Source: Phlebotomus papatasi
Taxonomy: Eukaryota > Arthropoda > Insecta > Diptera > Psychodidae
DNA: 64,000 nucleotides
Assembly (NCBI RefSeq): GCF_024763615.1
Contig: NC_077222.1
Location: 93,963,417-94,027,416, forward strand
Direction of reading: 5' to 3'
Below, piece by piece: positions 35,976-46,269 of the stretch (positions are counted from its first letter, which is position 1; each line of letters opens with the position of its first letter). Both the position numbers and the translations under genes were made by a program. The notes below the pieces were generated by a model that did no database searches, had not been told where the DNA came from, and saw nothing but the letters and a program-made list of their open reading frames with translations.

Positions 35976-36163
35976 ATGGCCCCACATCTCCGTTTGGGAC
36001 ATAGAATTTTAGTGTATTGGCTTGGATGTATAATTTTACTCATAAGCCTATACTTCGGGAGGTTAACTCATATGCGTCTCACTTATAGAGATCCAATGTT
36101 TATGGAGCAAAGAGAATGGCGGAGAGAGCTAATACTGCCTCTCTACGATAATTGTACTCCAGG
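35976..36163 (+). CDS. Candidate first exon of a small type II membrane protein
   Basis: An ATG at 35976 opens 62 codons plus two bases, ending CCAGG before GTAAGT at 36164. The peptide starts MAPHLRLGHR and has a hydrophobic helix (residues about 13-28, LVYWLGCIILLISLYFG) with basic residues in front, so the N-terminus would face the cytosol. It continues with a charged stem (DPMFMEQREWRRELILPLYD). This layout fits the anchor of a Golgi-type enzyme, but no catalytic domain follows and the product is not recognised. Base composition is less AT-rich than the surroundings, although a LINE remnant lies just upstream, so it could be transposon-derived. The ATG context is not a strong insect start context. 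Confidence 0.28.
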
Positions 36164-36470
36164 GTAAGTCTTCTTCTCGCTGTGTGACCAAGGAACCATC
36201 TGCGGTTGCTGTGTCAACACTGACGAGACACGTGTATTCCCCTTCGTTTCTGTGGATGTGGTCTCTTTAATTCCACGATTCAGGTTGAGTTAACCTGCTG
36301 TGAAAACATTTATCCTAGCGAATCGCCTTGGGGGGAGTAAAACCTCTTCTATAAGGAGGTAAGATATAATGGACACCATTTAGACCCTGAGAGCTTTGGA
36401 GAATGAAAATCATCGGAGTTTAAGAGATTGCTTCCTTAAGTAATTTTCGGGAATTTTCACTTTCCCTCAG

Positions 36471-36558
36471 GCTACGTCATTCCATAATTACTTCTAAAAG
36501 AGTTCAGATATTGAATTCTGGGGTGTTCTGCCCAAATTTAAACATAATTAGACAATAA
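36471..36558 (+). CDS. Candidate second exon of the small membrane protein, with stop
   Basis: A good acceptor (TTTTCACTTTCCCTCAG, ending at 36470) lies 307 nt after the donor at 36164. Joining the two gives a GGG codon and 28 more codons (LRHSIITSKRVQILNSG...) before TAA at 36556. The stop overlaps an AATAAA at 36554-36559, and another AATAAA lies near 36595. Predicted total is 91 residues. This is a model from splice-like signals only. Confidence 0.2.
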
Positions 36559-37169
36559 AATATCAGTAAGGAAAACCACATTGTTTCTTTTTACTCAATA
36601 AAGTCCTCAGATAAATTTCTTCACCCTCTTGAAATAGTCAGTCCGCCTGGGTGTATTTGTTAAAGAGGTGGGAGTCTCCTATACGCATATTTGAAACACT
36701 ATTAATTGTAGGGTGGTTTTAGGGATTGCAGATAACTAAATTAATAGTATGACTAGTATGCAAAATTAATAGTTTGCTGGAATAATCAACTGAACTTGTA
36801 ATTCAGTATAATAATATTCGAGTTAATAAACATTTTATTAATCTGTAAAAGTAATTATTGAACTACTGAATCATCAAATAACTACCTTTCTGGATCACTA
36901 AATTATTACAACTTAATTATTAGTTCAATTAATTAAAAAATTAAAGTAGTCATTTAGTTATAGTGAACATTGCAATTCAATAAACTAGCAATTTTACGAT
37001 TTAATGCTCTATTAAGCTTGTAAAATTTCAAATTAGAAACCCTACTTCCGAAAAGGCCTACATCTTCCATCATTATTATTCATACAGGTTCCTTCCTTAA
37101 GTCATTTAAAAGAACCGTGAAATTTTATCTTTAGAATTCGGTAAGTTACAGAGGCACATTAAAATTATC

Positions 37170-37897
37170 TACACAGTAAAAAAATTTACAACCACTACGA
37201 TTGGTAATTTTTGCACGAGCGCTATGGTTGTAAGTTTTGTGTATTGGAAATGTTGTGTATTGGCAAAGTTGTGTATTGTCAATTTTATAAAATGGCTTCC
37301 TGTCTATAATTTTATTGTAGAGCAATTTTGTTCGGTTTATTTGTATTATCTGCGATATGTCTCGGTATTAAACTAAGAAAAAAAAAGAAAAAAAGAATAA
37401 AAAAAAGAAAAAAAATAAGAGATGGTCTGAGACTTGAACCCATAATCTCTGCGTTGATGGCCTCGTGTTTTCTGCCTGCGCTACCGACTTGCTTACTTCT
37501 CTTCAGCAAATGGCCAAGAGTTGCATCGTCAATTTTTCTAATTTACATGATGCTTCCTCTGTTTTCTGTTATTACATAATTATTCCTAATTTTTCACGAC
37601 TGAGGCACATTTTAAGAATCCAATGAATGATTCCAGAAGACAATTAGGCAGTTAAAAATGCAAAATCTATCTGAAATCTTAGAAAAATTGCAATAGTATA
37701 CAATGGAATTTTGACAGTTCTCACATAAATTTTCCAATACACAAATTTCCTTACACAATACATAATTTTACTAGCATTATGTTAGTATCGTACCACCACT
37801 ATGATAGTAATTTTACAATTTACAACCACATTGCTTGTGAATTTACACAACTTTTCAAATACACAACTATATTTCTCACACAATTTTTTACTGTGTA
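37170..37897. mobile_element. TIR element with TA target duplication (MITE-like)
   Basis: Inverted ends CACAGTAAAAAAATT lie inside TA at both ends (37170-37171 and 37896-37897), as in Tc1/mariner-type MITEs. The inner part repeats short GTGTATTGG and TACAACCA motifs and contains a tRNA-like segment on the minus strand. No transposase frame. Confidence 0.75.
37420..37495 (-). tRNA. tRNA-like sequence inside a TIR element
   Basis: The minus strand reads GTCGGTAGCGCAGGCAG (A box) and, about 30 nt on, TGGGTTCAAGTCTCAGACC (B box). Stems are imperfect and it is embedded in a MITE, so it is more likely a captured tRNA relic or SINE head than a working tRNA gene. Confidence 0.45.
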
Positions 37898-38249
37898 CAA
37901 AACATTTTTAAAAAAAACCACTTTACAGGCATTTTATTGTTCAGAGCAGAAAATTTATAAACGAAATAGATGGTTACATGAAACGATAATCGCTGGAAAG
38001 ACGTTAAGTGCCAGCAGACAACTGACCTTATTCTCCATTGTATTGAATTTTATAAAAATGCAATCCCTGGAGGAAGATACCGGAGATGAGTTTGTAGCAG
38101 ATAAGACACCCGCAAGAAGGTCTAATTTATTTCATTCTCATGATAAAGAAAAATGAAATTGACACTCTCGACCTGTAAACGTAGTTGCTTTGTTTTTCGT
38201 ATTTTTCGCTCCCTTTTGCAATTGTTTTTCTTAATTTTTATTTTTAAGA

Positions 38250-39180
38250 ATTGAAAATCGGCAAAATTTCATGAAATCAAAATTCGCGTACTTTTCTTTT
38301 TCATAAAACTTGCATAAGTCCATCCCACTCTTTCGGGCTCAAAATTGGACTGAACTAAATTTAATTTGGTGTGATGTTCAAAAGAAGAAGAAGAAGAGTG
38401 CAAAAGAATAGGATAGACATATAGCTAAACATTTTATTAAGAAAAGTATGTGAATTTTGATTTTATAAAATTTACCTGATCTAAAAGGTGTGCCGGAGCC
38501 ATAAGTCTTCGGTCTACCTTTTAGATCAAGAAAATATCATTAAAACAAAATTCACTATTCTTTCTCTTCTCTAATGTTTTATATATGTTTATGTCACTCT
38601 GTTGCTCTGGAAATAAGATTGAATTAAATTGAATTTGGTGTATTGTTCAAAAGAAGAAAAATAATCCGAAAGAGTGGAATAGACTTTTACAAAAAGTTTG
38701 AAAGAGAGACAGGGATGTGAATTTCTCTCTAAAATTTTTTGTATAAGTCTATTCCATTCTTTCGTTCTTTTCTTCTTCTTTTGAACATCAAACCAAATTC
38801 AATTTAGTTCTAATTTTGAGAGGGAAAGAGTGAGATGGACATATGCAAAACAATTGAAAATTTAAAAGATCGTAAATTTTGATTTAATGAATTTTATGAT
38901 CTAAAAGCTGTGATAGAACCATAAGTCTTCGTCGCAGCTTTTAGATCAGGGAAATTTCATGAAATCAAAATTCATATCCATTTCATCCTCAACCTTTTCA
39001 AATATGTCAATCCAGCTCTATCTTAATCTTATTCTTCGTTTGAACATCACATCAAATTCAATTTAGTTCAATTCAAATTGAAGTGCGAAAGAACGATATT
39101 GATATACACTAAACGCTAGAGAAACAAGGGATATGAATTTTGATTTCACGAAATTTTTCTGACCAAAAAGTTGTGTTGAA
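38250..39180. repeat. Tandem/palindromic cluster of the ATCTAAAAGG repeat
   Basis: Alternating orientations of a block holding TGTTCAAAAGAAGAAGAAG, GAATAGGATAGACATA, and TGATCTAAAAGGTGTGCCGG follow one another about three times. Single copies are at 57185-57760 and 61390-61760. Confidence 0.75.
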
Positions 39181-39328
39181 GCCATTAAAAGTAGCTCTTT
39201 TACCGTTTTGCTTTGAAGGTTTATCGCGAACGCTAAGACGGCGGCTGACGCTAATTGTTTATTTCCAGACCACATTATTACTTTTTCCTTTTAATCAAAA
39301 TGTCATTGACTTCTATTTTTGAACTTAA

Positions 39329-39522
39329 GGGAAAGTGCTCTCCCTTCGAACGTTCATGCCTTCGAATAATGTCAACTTTCTTTGATTTTTCCTAAGAGAT
39401 TTACACATTTCTTATATTAGTTAGCTCATAATCACGTGATAAGTATGTGTAAATCTTTAAAAAAATTGAAGAAATTCATATTATTCGAAGGCATGAACGC
39501 TCGAAGGAAGGATACTTTCCCC
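39329..39522. mobile_element. MITE, GGGGAAAGTACTCTCCC family, copy 2
   Basis: GGGAAAGTGCTCTCCCTTCG at the left; CGAAGGCATGAACGCTCGAA and ACTTTCCCC at the right. Inner TTTTTCCTAAGAGATTTACA is also shared with copy 1. Confidence 0.85.
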
Positions 39523-39523
39523 A

Positions 39524-40364
39524 ACACAGAGAAAGATTTTTTTAAATAGTTAATTAGTGTTTGTGAATTATTACTTATTATGGGGATTTACGTAATGTTT
39601 ATAAATCGTATAACCCACAAACAAGTTCGTAAAAGTTTGTACTTTTTCACAAACATTGTTCGTAACACGATCACTTCACGAGCATTTTTTTGTTCTTTTA
39701 CAAACATTTGTATGTAAATATTCCCAAACACACAGAGAAATATTCGTAAAATTTCGTCATTTGTTCTTAAAGTTTTGTCAGACAAACAAAAATGTCCGAA
39801 CAAATATTTATTATTTTACAAACGTTTATTTGTACATTTTCGTTTGACAACACTTTACAAACAATTGACAAAGTTTTACGAACACCTTTCTGTGCATTTA
39901 ACTGTGAACAAACTGATCAGAATCAGTAACATGATCACGTGACGAGTATTACTTTTCTTGTTCTTTTGTAGACATTTGTTCGTAAGTGTTTGTAAACACA
40001 CAGAACACTGTTCGTTAAATTTTGTCATTTGTTCATAAAGTTTTGCAAAGGAACTAAAAACCTACTTACAAATATTTGTTTTTTTTTGCAAACATTTGTT
40101 TGTACATATTTGTTTGACAAAACTTTACGAACAAATGACAAAATTTGACGAATATTTTTTGTGCTTACGAACATTTACGAACAAATGTTTGTAAAAGAAT
40201 AAAAGATGCTCGTGCAGTGATCATGTTACGAACAATGCTTGTGAAAAAATTACAAACTTTTACGAACTTTTTCGTGTGTTATACGATTTACAAGTACTTT
40301 GTAAGTCTCCAGTAGGAATTCACAAACTTTTACGAACAATTTGACCACATAACTTTATCTCTGT
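39524..40364. mobile_element. Large TIR element built of TTTGTTCGTAAA sub-repeats, copy 1
   Basis: ACACAGAGAAAGATTTTTTT at the left and a decayed mirror at the right. The whole 840 bp is made of variants of ACAAACATTTGTTCGTAA in both orientations, with a block on each side containing ATCGTATAACCCACAAACAA. Open frames are periodic products of this. Confidence 0.75.
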
Positions 40365-40512
40365 AAATGTTCTAACACATTTTGTGAAATTAACAAGAAA
40401 ATTTTGTCAAAAGAGTTTTCTTGGTTACAGAATACGGAAAAGTTTTGTCAAATTGGTGGCTTGGTCAAAGTTTGTCAAAAGGATGTTTTTCAACATAAAA
40501 TTCAACATAATA

Positions 40513-40746
40513 CAGTAGACTCTCACTCAATCGGCTCTATTTCAATCGAGCGACAAATTTTGTTGACAATTTTTACGTTTAATTATGAAGCTAATTCGCT
40601 CAAATTCGCTGTAGTTCTTCCTATTTTATCGTGGTTCTTTATAATTGAGTGCTTTTTGTGGAATTTACTAAGGCTTTGACGCTCAATTCTATCGCTAAAC
40701 CGGATGACATTTCGCCCCATATTCCCGATTGAGAGAGAGTCTACTG
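40513..40746. mobile_element. pogo-like MITE, copy 2
   Basis: CAGTAGACTCTCACTCAATC at the left and its inverted form at the right, inside TA (40511-40512, 40747-40748). Collinear with 24774-25009 through TTTTGTTGACAATTTTTACG. Nested in a TTTTGTCAAA-rich repeat (about 40380-40880). Confidence 0.8.
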
Positions 40747-41199
40747 TATTCTTTTAACAAAATTTCAACAAGATCTATTTGTCCGTTTAACAAAACTTTT
40801 TCTTCAGAGTAGTTGTACCAAACTGCCTCGTAGTCCCACAAAAAAATCCATATATTCATGTGACAACCTAACGAACCAACTGTTGCCAAATTATGTAAAA
40901 ATTTCAAACGGAGAACAGCAAAAAAAAGTCTCTCTCGGAGACTCCATACTATGGGGAAAATAATATTATTTCACTGCTTAATAAAATTTCTAAATATTTG
41001 ATAAACTTTTACAAAATGTTTACCAAACGAACCTCTGGAAGCAATTTCTCTCCGTGCAAACAGAAAATGTCTGCGACAGCCCATTTGAAAATTAAACATG
41101 GAATTCCATTCAAACATTCTACACTTACAAGCCTCTTTAGGAAATGCCATGAAACTGATTGGTGCTACCCTCCCCGCCCCCATCCTACTCTCCTCATCA

Positions 41200-41682
41200 C
41201 ATTTCCTTTGTGCTCCTTCAATGGAAATCAATTGCAATCAAATGCAAATGGCACACTTTCTTCAATCATTCCTGACGGCAAGCACAAGAAAAGACTTTTC
41301 ACGAAATATATATAATGTTTGATTGCAAATTCACATTTCTGTGTGTAAACTTTTAGGCCTCTTGAGACTTTCTCCAAGGAGCTTTTTGCCGTGTGTGTGT
41401 TTGTGATTGCGTGGGAATGAAGCTGAAAAAACAATTTAAAAAAAAAATTGTTTGGGACTCACCAATTTAGCTTTTCTTTTGATTTGTATGCACAGGACCA
41501 CATAAATATATTCAGGATGTTGCTCATTCATTCGCTTAAAGAAAAAACTGTTGTCCACTCCATCGGCAACCAATTTATCATCCCATGCACTTACACTGGT
41601 GCCCCCTTCAGCACATGGGATGAAACATGGTAGGTTGGAGGGACTTCTTGACACGTGGGAGTGTCTCTGAGTTCATTTGCCG
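41200..41682 (-). other. Neuroligin 3' UTR region, extent unknown
   Basis: Sequence downstream of the stop codon on the minus strand is not obviously repetitive and is probably 3' UTR. No AATAAA was found on the minus strand between 41000 and 41683, so the end is not set. A GTGAGT donor-like site lies at 41462-41457 and a TTTTTTCAG acceptor-like site at 41423, only 40 nt apart, too close for a normal intron. The donor could be used with a more distant acceptor, or be chance. Confidence 0.35.
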
Positions 41683-42063
41683 TCACACCCGCAGCTCATC
41701 CACTGCATTCTGAGCACTTGTCTCATTGTTTGTCTGCTTGAGGCTCGACTTGGTCACCGTCACCGTAGCATCCACACCACACGCATTGAGATTCCTACCC
41801 AGCAGCTGAAGCGTATTTGGCGCCAGCATGGCATTTTCCGGGAAGGATTTGAGATATTTTGGTGGTGGTGGAGCTCGCTGGCTGCCATCGATGCAGTCCA
41901 GTGGCGGAAGTTGATGTTGCATCACATGATGATGCGTCAAAATGGCTGTTGGGTCACTCTTCAGGTGAATTGTCGTACCATCGAGATCCCCACAGATATT
42001 ATTGGGCACTTTCCCATTCTCCGAACGCTTCTTGTAGCCTCCACTTCCAGCTGCCTGAAGGTC
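41683..42063 (-). CDS. Nlg: Neuroligin last coding exon: cytoplasmic tail and stop codon
   Basis: After a CA-rich acceptor ending CAG (42066-42064), 126 codons lead to TGA at 41685-41683. The peptide begins DLQAAGSGGYKKRSENGK and contains a His-rich patch (THHHVMQHQ), a proline run (APPPPK, residues 64-69) and MLAPNTLQLLG, which resembles the PLMTPNT region of vertebrate neuroligin tails. Tails of this family bind postsynaptic scaffold proteins. The C-terminus is ELRV; vertebrate neuroligins end in a class I PDZ ligand of the type S/T-x-V. Here position -2 is Leu, so a class II ligand (hydrophobic-x-hydrophobic) is the likelier reading. Phase 0 entry fits the exon ending at 49009. An extra small exon between the two cannot be excluded. 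Confidence 0.88.
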   Translation of the reverse strand, partial: DLQAAGSGGYKKRSENGKVPNNICGDLDGTTIHLKSDPTAILTHHHVMQHQLPPLDCIDGSQRAPPPPKYLKSFPENAMLAPNTLQLLGRNLNACGVDATVTVTKSSLKQTNNETSAQNAVDELRV

Positions 42064-42390
42064 CTGTGTGTGTGTTTGTTTGTTTGAAAGTCAAAAGGAT
42101 TTTCTGTAAGAGGATGTGCTTAAACCCTTTTCTAAGAAGGGAAACTAACTCTCCAAACAACCGGAAGCATGAGGAATTCTCTCAAATATTGAAGATCAAT
42201 TTCATGACAAATTTCTCGGAAGGAAACCCAGAAAACACTTGTGCTTAAAAAAATAAATGAATAGGAATGATGACACCCCTTTTGGTCACTAACCCCAAAC
42301 ATGACCATTTTCTGCTAAAATAATAAAGTTCATTTGAAAACACTTCGTGGCTTGCATCAACAATTGTTGTAACTGCTGTTTTTCTTTATT

Positions 42391-42980
42391 TAGGGGAGAC
42401 TGGGGCAAAACTTGTCAAAACGCATATTTTATTCTTTCACGAGCTCTGAGAAAACCAAAACGTTTTATAATGAGCATATTCTTATGGGAAATTTACTGCT
42501 CTACAACATTGCAGAAGACTATGTTCCTCTATCTCGTTAGAAATGTGATTTTCGAATCATTTTCTAAAAGTCGATTTTGTGGATATTCTCAAAATTGCTG
42601 GGGCAAATTTTGTCAGTCTTCGGATAATTTGTGACGTTTTACTCTCGCAATCATTAAAAATATCGAATAGACTTATAGGAAATTTATTCCTTTACAACTT
42701 TGTCGAAGATAATTTTTCTCTATCTTAACGAGAAATGTGCTTAAATTGAGCTAATCAGTATTGATATTTTCTGTAAGCCAAATATTCCAAAAATAGGGCT
42801 CAAAATTGAATTATTTTTTATTTTACATAATCCTTCCTCGAATCCCTTGAAACTTTGTAAGTTTAAGAAGGTTCACGAAGGCTATCTATAATAAAAATTT
42901 CACGCCTCAGTTTCTTTTATTTTAGAAAATAGTGAATATTGAAATTTTCGTTTTGACAAATTTTGCCCCAGTCTCCCCTA
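42391..42980. mobile_element. TIR element, TAGGGGAGACTGGGGCAAA ends
   Basis: TAGGGGAGACTGGGGCAAAA at the left; TTTTGCCCCAGTCTCCCCTA at the right. The interior (590 bp) is unlike 27622-27845 although the ends are related. The plus-strand open frame at 42347 is inside it and not a gene. Confidence 0.85.
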
Positions 42981-43115
42981 CTGCTCTAAATTTGGCGAAA
43001 GTTATATCATTGGTTGAATCATCAGCAACTGTGCTAACTACATTTGGCTTGTGATTGACTTTGTATGAAAATTCGTTGTAAATGACGCATCGCTGTGTGG
43101 CGTTTGTAACGAGTG

Positions 43116-44054
43116 TACACGATAAAAACTTTTGGACATTTTACCAAAATATTGGAACAAGTTTTCCTTGGAACAAATTTTTTTTGGTTCCAAAAAATTT
43201 TTTTTACAAATTTGTTACAAAATATAGTTACAATTTTGTTAGAGTTTTCTTTTGGAACCGTTTTGATACGGTGGAATGTGTACAAATTTGAGTTGATTTC
43301 GTTTCATACAAATTTGTTCCTGAAAGTTGGAATAGAATTTTTTACACTAGGCTGTTTTGTTCCCACTGCTAGGAACAAATTGGTGCATTTTTTTATAACA
43401 ACATTATTCCTACAACTGTAATATATTTGTTCCAAAATTTTTCGGTGTCCGTGGGCGAGGTAATTTTTGGAACGAAATTATTACTCATATGGGGAATCTT
43501 TTTGTTCCCATTGTCGGGAACAAATTCGTGTAAAAGATTTCGTCTTACAGTTAAGGCCTATACTTCAGTCGAGATGGATTTCGATGGCAAAAGTTCATAA
43601 GAAACATCAAATAAGAATCAAATTAAGAGTGTTTTATACAGATGCGTGCAAGACGAAATCATATGTGAGTGCTGGCAGCAGAAGGAGAAGAGAATCTCGA
43701 ATTAAAAAAGTAAAACCATGTAGCACGAAAATTGCTACAGATTTGGCGTCGTCCTTGTTTCGTTGGTGACGGGTGACTGAATGTGAGAGGAGGGATACGA
43801 TTTTATACTATACGAGCTATTTTTTTGGAACAAATTTGTTACTAATATTGGGTATATTTTTGTTTCTCCTAGAAGATACAAATTTATTCCAAAAATTTTC
43901 GGTGTCCGTGGACGAGCTACGTTTTCGAACAAATTCGTTACTATTGATTATCTTTTTGGGTCTCGTAAAATAAACAAGATTGTGCCAAAAATTATGGTTG
44001 CCGTAGGCGAGCTAATTTTTGGGACAAATATGTGCCGAAATTTTTTACCGTGTA
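43116..44054. mobile_element. Large TIR element built of GGAACAAATTTGTTCC sub-repeats
   Basis: Ends TACACGATAAAAACTTTTGG and a mirror ending TTTTTTACCGTGTA. The interior alternates GGAACAAATT and AATTTGTTCC with a recurrent TTTTTCGGTGTCCGTGG block. A middle segment (about 43550-43790) is unrelated. Confidence 0.75.
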
Positions 44055-44108
44055 GTTGGTGATCCAACCGAAGATATGTTAATATTTTTAAGTCTTTGCA
44101 ATCACGCC

Positions 44109-44347
44109 CTAAAGTCCAAAATAGACACAGGAATTGGTTTAGGTCAGAGTACTCCTGCCTGTATGAAAAATACATTAATATTTCTATTAAGAAGTATTTC
44201 AGCAAACAAAGTGGGCACATTTAATAGAAATTTACGCAAAAAACGCTAATCCTTGATTCTAAATGCTCAGTGTATGATAGTTTGGGCTGATCTTCTACCG
44301 ACAAATTTTTCGAACTGAGTATTTTCGAGGATCAGCCTGTGTCTATT
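44109..44347. mobile_element. MITE, same family, copy 3, diverged
   Basis: CCAAAATAGACACAGGAATT at the left and CGAGGATCAGCCTGTGTCTA at the right. AGTTTGGGCTGATCT in the middle parallels copy 1. Confidence 0.6.
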
Positions 44348-44463
44348 TTCGGCATAAGGCCCCTAAGGGGTCATATTGTGTTAAAACTTTCAAATTTGGA
44401 AGTTTCTTATTTTTTAACGTCACGCTGTTTCTCCTTCTGTATATTTTATTTAGTTTGATTGCT

Positions 44464-45287
44464 ACACAGAAATAAAATATCTTGTAAAATTGTTCTTAAA
44501 TGTTTGTGAATTCCTAATAGGGATTTACGAAATGTTTGTAAATCGTATAACTCACAAACAAGTTTGTAAAAGTTTGTACTTTTTTCACAAACATTGCTCG
44601 TAAGATGCTCATTTGACGAGCATTTTTAGTACTTTTACAAACATTTGTCCGTAAATGTTCGTAAACACACAAAAAAGTTTGTAAAATTTTATCATTTATT
44701 CGTAATTTTTCATAAGACAAACAAAAATCTACGAATAAATGTTTGTAGAACAAAATATTCTTGTCGAATGATTATTTTACGAACAATGTTTGTAACAAAA
44801 GTACAAGCTTGTACGAACTTGTTTGTAGGTTATAAGATTTACAGGCATTTCGTAACTCTTCAGTAGCAATTCACAAATATTTACGAACAATTCTACAAAA
44901 TAAATTTTTCAGTGATCGAAATTATCGTAAATCGTATAAACCACTAAAAAGTTTGTAAAAGTTCGTGTTTTTTCACAAGAATTGTTCGTAACTTGACCAT
45001 ATGACGAGTATTTTTTTTGTTCTTTTTTATGAACATTTATTCGTAAATGTTCGTAAACACACATAAAAGTGTTCGTAAAATTTTGTCATTTGTTCTTAAA
45101 GCTTTGTATTTGTTTGTACATTTTTGTTTGACAAAACTTTGCGAACAAATGTTCATAAAATAACAAAAAAATGCTCATTAAGTGATGGTGTTACGAACAA
45201 TTTTTGTGAAAAAAGTACAAACTTTATGAGATTTCACGAACAATTTAACATTTACGAACGATTTTACGAAATATTTTTTTCTGTGTA
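44464..45287. mobile_element. Large TIR element built of TTTGTTCGTAAA sub-repeats, copy 2
   Basis: TA-flanked CACAGAAATAAAATATCTTG / mirrored TATTTTTTTCTGTG ends. Two or three internal blocks repeat GTTTGTAAATCGTATAACTC and AACATTGTTCGTAA in both directions. Confidence 0.8.
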
Positions 45288-45559
45288 TCGTTAATGATCG
45301 TCGGATGAAGATAGTGACTTGGAGCCATATGGGGACCCTCGAAGATTTTGCTCATATTTACCGTTGAGTCTTTCTAATAATGTTTTTTGGGGTCAAAATT
45401 TAGAAAGGATCTAGACTTAGAGTTTGCAAGTTTAGCTCCATTGCTGAAACGGATTTAGATTCTTGGACAAATCTGAAGCAATTTTAATCGATTTTGAGTA
45501 GAGAACAAACGGGTTATAAGCCGATAATTATTTTTTTTAACTATGCCCAATTTAATTAA

Positions 45560-45960
45560 CTATGCCAAGCCATCTGTCCGTCCGTCTGTCCGGCCGTTAT
45601 TACGTCTAGAGTCCAAATGCTTAGAGACAGAGAACTGAAGCATTCAGGGGACATCCCCTCTCAAGTCGTCCCAGCGACTATTAACCATATTTTTTGGAAT
45701 TGTTCGAAAATGCGCCGAGCGATTTATTTTTCATTTTTGGGTAAATATATTTTAGAGATTACCTAAGCCACCTAATAAATCGGACATTTGTCCATATACG
45801 AAAATACCATTGAATCATTCCTAATAAAGATTTTTCAAGGTCAAAGATTAAAGAGGCTCTAGAGAGCGTATTTCTCAACCGAGTGGAATCATAATTGAGG
45901 TCATTGGAAAGGTCTTGGAATTTTTGACAAGTCTGATCTAGTTCCAATCTTAACTGGTAA
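45560..45960. repeat. Dispersed GAGAGATA repeat, diverged copy
   Basis: CTGTCCGTCCGTCTGTCCGG, then ACAGAGAACTGAAGCATTCA, TTGTTCGAAAATGCGCCGAG and GTAAATATATTTTAGAGATT parallel the copies at 55610 and 56030. Confidence 0.5.
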
Positions 45961-46090
45961 CTATTTTTAATTTAAAATCAATTTTATTACTCCTGGGCTA
46001 TTTTTGAGTAATTTATGATACGGTTTAAACCGGTTGAGAACCGGTAAACTGTAAATGATACAAAAGTACTTTTGAGGTAAATCATCTAAG

Positions 46091-46266
46091 ACGGGCTTCA
46101 GACCTAAACCTTAGCCATATGGCTTAACTGCTCTAATTTCTTATCAATCACAATTTTTTGGAAAAATCTTACTTAGAATTGGATTATTAAAGATAAATGA
46201 CCTAGGCTCTCAAAAAACAATATAATTGCTCGATATTTAGGATTTTCAGACCTTCGGGAACTCGCA
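46091..46266. mobile_element. MITE, GGGCTTCAGAC family, right end missing
   Basis: ACGGGCTTCAGACCTAAACC, CTTAGAATTGGATTATTAAA and GATATTTAGGATTTTCAGAC are collinear with 24450-24655; it stops near GGGAACTCG. Confidence 0.65.
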
Positions 46267-46269
46267 AAG

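Noticed and set aside
37779..38156. 125-codon plus-strand ORF
   Set aside because: Begins inside a MITE end and has no recognised domain.
41423..41462. 40-nt intron-like GTGAGT...TTTTTTCAG in the neuroligin 3' UTR
   Set aside because: Too short for a spliceosomal intron in animals.
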